Assembly: GCA_009783695.1 (NCBI GenBank)
Contig: WRCY01000008.1
Coordinates: forward strand, 1 to 58,268
Direction of reading: 5' to 3'
Source of the DNA: Oscillospiraceae bacterium
Lineage (GTDB): Bacteria; Bacillota; Clostridia; Oscillospirales; Ruminococcaceae
Length of the DNA: 58,268 nt
The notes under the pieces were generated by a model. That model saw only the letters and a list, made by a program, of their open reading frames with translations. It searched no databases and was not told the origin of the DNA. A program made the position numbers and the translations under genes. Position 1 is the stretch's first letter. Every line of letters begins with the position of its first letter. Of the stretch, positions 53,922-58,268 are shown piece by piece.

Positions 53922-55217
53922 ATGAATCATTTTCTGAAGAATAATCATGATTTTTATTATCGTACGGAAGCTGCCGAAAAACCCGCATTGAAATCGAAAA
54001 AGAAAAGGAAGACAGGCGCGGCAATCGCTGCGTGCCTGCTCGTTATGGTGCTGGGAATCAGCGGCGGCGCGGGCGGAGTGCTGCTCGCCTCGCACTTCAC
54101 AGATTCATTTCCGGGCAATACGGGAGCGGCAATCCGCCCGCAAATCCCGTATATTTCAAGCTCCCATGTACGGCAGACGCGCGAGCCCGCAGAGAATGTG
54201 CATCTGACTACAAGCGACACACTGGTGGTTAACAGCAACACGACCCCGTTTGCGCCTGCCGAGCTTTTCGAGATTGTGCGGGACGGCGTGGTCGGCATTG
54301 AGGTTCTGCAGAAGATGAGCGGGCGGTTCACCCCCGATGAATACAGCCTTGTGGGAAGCGGCTTTATTTTCACCACCGACGGATACGTGCTCACCAACGA
54401 CCATGTAATCGAAAACGCGGAGAGCGTGGTGGTGCTTGTGGACGACTACAGCGACCCGAATATTATTCACCGCTACGAAGCCCGGGTAATCGGCTCGGAC
54501 GATAAAACCGACCTCGCCGTGCTTAAAATCACGCGCGAGGAGGATTTCAAGGCTCTCCCGATTGGCGACAGCTCCGCGCTGCGGGTAGGTACCTTTGTTT
54601 CCCCAATCGGCTATCCGCTCGGACTTGAGAAGTCCATGACGCACGGCATAGTTTCGGGGCTTAACCGCGAGTTCGACGGCGGCGGGTACGAGCTGAGCTC
54701 AATCCAGTTCGACGCGGCGGTGAACGCCGGGAACTCGGGCGGGCCGCTGTTCGATATGTACGGCAGCGTCGTCGGGATTGTAAACAAGAAATTAGTTTTT
54801 GAAAACTACGTGGATAACATCGGGCTTGCGATTACCATTAATGAAGCCGTTCCGATTATAAACGACTTGATTTTATACGGCGCGGTAAGCTCCCGTCCGA
54901 TGCTGGGGATTACGCCCGCCGTGCTTAACGACTATACTGCGGTGCTTTACGGCGTCGACGTGACCAGCGGCATATTTGTGCGGGAGATTAACCCGATGGC
55001 GCCCGCGTTCCACAGCGAGCTGTCAATCGGCGATATAATAGTGGAAATAGGCGGCGTTGCGGTAGCGAATGTGACCGATGTACAGGGGCAGATTAAAAAT
55101 AACCGCCCCGGCGATATAATCGAGCTGACGATAATCCGATACAACGAGGCGGGCACGCAAAGGCGCGTTACGATTAGACTCGAGCTTGCGAATGAGAAAG
55201 ACCTTGAGTGGGAGTGA
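53922..55217 (+). CDS. HtrA/DegP-family serine protease (S1C)
   Basis: A 431-residue membrane-anchored extracytoplasmic protease for misfolded proteins. A basic cytoplasmic N-terminus is followed by one helix (about 32-55), a Thr/Pro linker, then the trypsin-like domain with His161 (TNDHVIENA), Asp197 (DKTDLAVL) and Ser272 (GNSGGP). A single PDZ domain covers about 330-425 with GIFVREINPMAPAF and GDIIVEIGGVAV. ATG 53922 has GGGAGAG upstream; an in-frame ATG at 53883 is not supported. It ends at a strong terminator. Confidence 0.95.
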   Translation: MNHFLKNNHDFYYRTEAAEKPALKSKKKRKTGAAIAACLLVMVLGISGGAGGVLLASHFTDSFPGNTGAAIRPQIPYISSSHVRQTREPAENVHLTTSDTLVVNSNTTPFAPAELFEIVRDGVVGIEVLQKMSGRFTPDEYSLVGSGFIFTTDGYVLTNDHVIENAESVVVLVDDYSDPNIIHRYEARVIGSDDKTDLAVLKITREEDFKALPIGDSSALRVGTFVSPIGYPLGLEKSMTHGIVSGLNREFDGGGYELSSIQFDAAVNAGNSGGPLFDMYGSVVGIVNKKLVFENYVDNIGLAITINEAVPIINDLILYGAVSSRPMLGITPAVLNDYTAVLYGVDVTSGIFVREINPMAPAFHSELSIGDIIVEIGGVAVANVTDVQGQIKNNRPGDIIELTIIRYNEAGTQRRVTIRLELANEKDLEWE

Positions 55218-55239
55218 CGGATAATATAAAGATGACAAT

Positions 55240-55268
55240 TAAACCGCCCCAAGGGGCGGTTTTTATTT
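55240..55268. terminator. Bidirectional terminator
   Basis: AAACCGCCCC and GGGGCGGTTT with AA between, then Ts. It overlaps the last codons of the minus-strand GGDEF-EAL gene at 55263 and ends the protease transcript. Confidence 0.93.
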
Positions 55269-57797
55269 TAGCTTTACGGCTTTCTGCACTTTTTTTAATA
55301 TTTCCTCTTCTGTTTCCGGCTTCGCGAACAGGTACCCCTGTGCATATTTGACGCCGAACTTCTCCGCCTGCTCAAGCTGTCCTCTTTCCTCTACCCGCTT
55401 GACGCAGATGCCGTTCTTGAGTGTTGAAGCGAGCTTCGCCGCTGCGCCGACCCAGATTTCATCGAACTCGCCGAAGATGTTCGTAAACAGGCTGAAATCC
55501 ATCTTAACCATATCCATAAGAGAGTGCTTAAGCAGCCGCAGCCCGCCGTAATCCGTACCGTAGCTGTCGATAATAAGCCGTACACCGAGCCCGCGCAGTT
55601 TTTTGAGCACGGCCGGAACGCCGTCCTGCCTGTCGGAGAAAGCGCGTTCGGGAATCTCAAGCGACAGCAAGTTCCCTGCTAAACCGGACTCGTGAAGGGC
55701 TTGTGCAACCATCGCAACCACCGAACCCGAGCGAAGCTCCCACGGCGTTATGTTTACGCTTACGGAAAAGCCGGGCTCATATTCCTGCATCTTTTTACAA
55801 AACGCGCAGGCGTTGCCCAGTACCCATGAGTCGATTACAATATCGAGCCCCATGTTCTCGGCGAGTGTGATAAGCTTTTGCGTCGGTAAGCCGTTCCAGC
55901 TGACAAAGGCTTCATAAAAAGCTATGACAGTATTGCTTTCTGCCGCAAAAACCGGCTGATACTTAACAGAAAAGCCGTTCATGCCGTCGGAAGTGGCGGC
56001 ACGCAGCTTTTGCTCAAGGCTGTAGTTCTCGTCCGCCTCCGCCTTGAACTCTTCCTTATAAAAGGCGCAGCTGTTCGCGCTGTATTCGGTGGCTTTGTAA
56101 AGCGCGAGGTCTGCGGCGCGGTAAATTGAATCAAGGGTGTGAAATCCGTTAGGGTACAGCGCGATTCCTATACCGGCTTCCAAATAGTGCTCGCTGTTCT
56201 CGTGTTTCCACGGTTTCGCAAATCGTTTCAGCAGTTTTTCCGTGACTGCTTTAACTGCGTCCTCGCCGGCTTCGCGCAGCACAAGCATAAGCGTGTTGCC
56301 GGAGAAGCGGTACGCAGTCAGACCGGGTGCGGGCATCTCCGCAATAAACTGAGCAGCCTTGCGCAGCAGGCCGTCGGTGTATGTGTGCCCGAAGAGCTCG
56401 TTAAAGGTATGCAGATTTACGATTTTAACGACCGCAGCCGCGCCGCGCCGGTTGGCGGCGAGCTCAGCCTCGAGGTCTTCGTCTAATTTTGCACGGTTCG
56501 GAATATCAAGGATTTGGTCAAAAAATGCATGGTAGTGCAGTTTTTCGTCAGCCTGCTTACGAAGCATGAGAGTCGCTGTAATCTGTGAAACGCTGCGCAG
56601 AACCTTGCTTTCCTGCGCCGTAGGGATATATCCGGGCTTTGCCGGGGCGAAAACCATTACGCCGAAGCGGTTGCCGTCGGCGGTGAGGTTGGCGATTGTG
56701 CAGGCCTCCGGCGCGAAGCCGTCCTGCTCGCTTACAACGGCGGGAATGTACATATCGCTGTATTCGAGGCGCTCCATGATTTTTTGGACGTCGGCGTACG
56801 GCATAACGGGCGGGCGGGTATCGGGGCAGGACGCTGACTGCCACTCGTACTGCATTTCAAAACACCTGTTCGGGGCGTCGTCGACATAAACGCGTATGCG
56901 CCGCATCTGCATATATTCGCCGACCAGCTTTATTACCTCGCCGAGCGCTTCTGAGGCGTTTTCGCGCTCAAGTATTATATTATAGACGTTATTGGTGAGG
57001 ATTTGCTGCTCGATGTGCTGGCTGAGGAGTTTATTGGAGTGCTCGGTGTTCTGCATTTCGTTATAAAGCATTACGAAAGAGTTTGCGATTCTTGAGATTG
57101 CTTGTGCCAAAGCCTCATGCAGGGGAGCATTATTTTCGATTAAATCTAATTCTTTTGCGGCAATAACCCACTGCGCGGCGATGACGCCCGTGATTCTTAT
57201 GTCGATTTTTTTAAAGTGAAGCTTCTTATTCGGGGCAGGCTTGTCGCCCGCGTCCGGTTCATTAGGAGAACAGATTAAATTGCCGTCCTTGTCGACAATG
57301 GCGGACTTAATCCCCGCGGCGGCGAGCGGAGCCTGGATTTGCGTGAGATAGCTCTTGTCGATAATATCGGTGAGAGTGAGCTCGCTGTTGTTGATTAGGT
57401 CAACTTTTACCTTGTCTTTTCTTTTATATTCAAGTAAAACGCGGTCCTCGCCCGCAAATTCGAGATAATCGGAAACACCAAAAATAAATCCGTCGAGATG
57501 GGCTTTTCCGAACTTTTCTTTCTTCAGTGCGCACATAATCAAAAAAAAGGTGTATTCGCCGTCGGTTTTTATGCGCGCGTGCGTCTGAAGCATATTCTGT
57601 TTTCCGGCGAGAACGGCTTCAATCTGATTAACCAAAAGCGGGAGGTCTTCCGCCGAAATAACATCGGCGAGAAGAAGCTTGCGGCTTCTTCTGCCTGTGC
57701 TGCTGTCGCCGTATACGGTAAAGGGGAAGTTTTTCGCAAGGTCTATGCGCACTTCAGCGTATCTCAGCGAGGAAAATATGTTCTCTGCATTTTCCAT
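55263..57797 (-). CDS. Degenerate GGDEF-EAL protein
   Basis: An 844-residue soluble protein. Residues 1-275 have no domain I recognise; 280-400 look like a GAF-type sensor; about 415-575 is a GGDEF fold whose active loop RxGGDEF reads RFSGNTL, so it should not make cyclic di-GMP. About 590-844 is an EAL fold with YEAF, VNITPWEL, LEIPERAF, DSYGTDYGG (DDFG changed to DSYG), KMDFSLF and YAQGYLF. One metal-binding Asp is lost, so phosphodiesterase activity is doubtful. It may bind cyclic di-GMP or act as a scaffold. ATG 57797 follows GGAGGGTG at the right distance. Confidence 0.86.
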   Translation of the reverse strand: MENAENIFSSLRYAEVRIDLAKNFPFTVYGDSSTGRRSRKLLLADVISAEDLPLLVNQIEAVLAGKQNMLQTHARIKTDGEYTFFLIMCALKKEKFGKAHLDGFIFGVSDYLEFAGEDRVLLEYKRKDKVKVDLINNSELTLTDIIDKSYLTQIQAPLAAAGIKSAIVDKDGNLICSPNEPDAGDKPAPNKKLHFKKIDIRITGVIAAQWVIAAKELDLIENNAPLHEALAQAISRIANSFVMLYNEMQNTEHSNKLLSQHIEQQILTNNVYNIILERENASEALGEVIKLVGEYMQMRRIRVYVDDAPNRCFEMQYEWQSASCPDTRPPVMPYADVQKIMERLEYSDMYIPAVVSEQDGFAPEACTIANLTADGNRFGVMVFAPAKPGYIPTAQESKVLRSVSQITATLMLRKQADEKLHYHAFFDQILDIPNRAKLDEDLEAELAANRRGAAAVVKIVNLHTFNELFGHTYTDGLLRKAAQFIAEMPAPGLTAYRFSGNTLMLVLREAGEDAVKAVTEKLLKRFAKPWKHENSEHYLEAGIGIALYPNGFHTLDSIYRAADLALYKATEYSANSCAFYKEEFKAEADENYSLEQKLRAATSDGMNGFSVKYQPVFAAESNTVIAFYEAFVSWNGLPTQKLITLAENMGLDIVIDSWVLGNACAFCKKMQEYEPGFSVSVNITPWELRSGSVVAMVAQALHESGLAGNLLSLEIPERAFSDRQDGVPAVLKKLRGLGVRLIIDSYGTDYGGLRLLKHSLMDMVKMDFSLFTNIFGEFDEIWVGAAAKLASTLKNGICVKRVEERGQLEQAEKFGVKYAQGYLFAKPETEEEILKKVQKAVKLK

Positions 57798-57814
57798 TGT
57801 CACCCTCCGGTTTA

Positions 57815-57860
57815 TTACATATATACAATTATAACATAAACATTTGACAATTACAACTAA
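57815..57860 (-). promoter_or_regulatory. Promoter of the GGDEF-EAL gene
   Basis: On the minus strand TTGTAA, 17 bp, TATAAT (near 57832), about 30 bp before the start codon. The -35 is weak. Confidence 0.55.
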
Positions 57861-57890
57861 TTTTAGTAAAAATAGTCAATTTAAACAGAA

Positions 57891-58050
57891 ATGTGCATAA
57901 TATATATATAAAGTGACAAATAATATTTTATGCCAAATAATTATATATGCACATAAGTGTGATATTATTATTGTGCAATATGCCGAATTTAATAAAAATT
58001 AAAAAAATTTGAAAAAAACTATTGACAAAGGATGGCGATGGTGATATACT
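57891..58050 (+). promoter_or_regulatory. Probable rRNA operon promoter with AT-rich upstream region
   Basis: TTGACA at 58022-58027, 17-bp spacer, TATACT at 58045-58050. The 30 bases before it are A-runs such as AAAAATTAAAAAAATTTG, a typical UP element. Further up, ATGTGCATA (57891-57899) is repeated inverted at 57946-57954. No gene occurs from 57798 to 58268. Confidence 0.7.
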
Positions 58051-58268
58051 AATAAAGCTGTCGCTTGCGGCGGCGATTTTATCGGAAGATAAATAAGGGT
58101 TGAAGCAAAGCTTAAACCTGCAGCCAAATTGCATTAGCAATTTATCTGCCCCAGCACCTTGAAAATTGAACAATAACGAACTAAGCAGATTTTAACCAAA
58201 TCTGCGAAACAGATTGAACAGGGTTGGTAGTACGACCCGAAAGAATCTGTTTAAACCTGAAAATTCCA
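58051..58268 (+). other. Probable 16S rRNA leader, cut by the window edge
   Basis: The tract after the promoter contains CACCTTGAAAATTGAACAA, the kind of sequence found just before 16S rRNA in many Clostridia, and a GCAGATTT/AAATCTGC hairpin. The 16S start itself (AGAGTTTGATCCTGG) is not reached. A structured leader of another stable RNA is possible. Confidence 0.55.

Noticed and set aside
57891-58020. Replication or attachment site in the AT-rich tract
   Set aside because: No DnaA-box cluster or direct repeat pair; an rRNA upstream element explains the A-runs better.

Overview
The window looks like chromosome of an uncultured, motile, low-redox Firmicute of class Clostridia, probably an Oscillospirales (Ruminococcaceae-like) gut bacterium. 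The evidence is the SCIFF peptide with its radical-SAM maturase (a Clostridia marker), Bacillota-type PurF with iron-sulfur cysteines, consensus sigma-A promoters, sigma-D (TAAA-N15-GCCGATAA) flagellar promoters, a CIRCE operator and strong Shine-Dalgarno sites. No phage, integrase or intact insertion sequence was seen. I could not run any search, so all family names come from reading the translations.

Layout. 1-2.5 kb (minus): a leader-repeat array, a metallophosphoesterase and MetY. 2.5-6.6 kb: D-Ala-D-Ala carboxypeptidase, RlmH, an ADP-ribosylglycohydrolase-like protein and a small lipoprotein. 6.6-11 kb: a flagellar island with flagellin, two paralogous DUF6033-like proteins and three paralogous ~53-residue proteins. 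11-15 kb (minus): DUF368 transporter, an unknown protein and a degenerate P-type ATPase. 15-21 kb: purF, purM, purN, a PurO-type IMP cyclohydrolase, a GNAT and a stand-alone AICAR formyltransferase. 21-26 kb: cyclophilin lipoprotein, CIRCE-controlled htpG, a probable type I toxin-antitoxin pair and malQ. 26-31.5 kb: polysaccharide deacetylase, DUF421/DUF4363 pair, tRNA-Ser and a MerR-ABC exporter operon. 31.5-41.5 kb: an inverted-repeat element, a TIM-barrel/acyl-CoA-ligase fusion, four abutting palindromes, glycogen phosphorylase, OGG-type glycosylase, zinc-ribbon protein, UDG and GH43. 41.5-47 kb (minus): a surface glycan operon. 47-52 kb: an ABC exporter with its two-component system. 52-58 kb: scfAB, an HtrA protease, a degenerate GGDEF-EAL protein, then what looks like an rRNA operon promoter and leader running off the right edge.

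The most unusual feature is a family of about 39 short (70-79 bp) non-coding modules at 19 loci, plus one half-copy. Every one points the same way as the gene it precedes and ends in that gene's Shine-Dalgarno site. Each has a 5' box (AAGTTTGAAAA), a hairpin region usually containing CGGGGAAAACG, and a 3' box (TGTGAAGAAAGGACTTAAT). The hairpin arms differ between loci but stay complementary, which suggests a structured RNA rather than a simple DNA repeat. Many copies exactly fill an intercistronic gap: the 5' box overlaps the upstream stop codon and the 3' box is the next gene's ribosome-binding site. Several loci carry 2-5 tandem copies that resemble each other more than copies elsewhere. They sit before purine, DNA repair, glycogen, transport, glycan and SCIFF genes, so they may be a genome-wide translation or processing module. 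I recognise no described RNA family.

Working together: the purine genes give a near-continuous set of pathway steps, with PurH replaced by two separate enzymes. Flagellin and a DUF6033 gene share sigma-D promoters, and the flagellin leader shows two GGA-loop hairpins typical of CsrA control. TagD, LicD, a polymerase, two glycosyltransferases and a flippase would build a phosphoglycerol-type decorated surface glycan. The MerR-ABC and ABC-two-component clusters look like inducible export systems.
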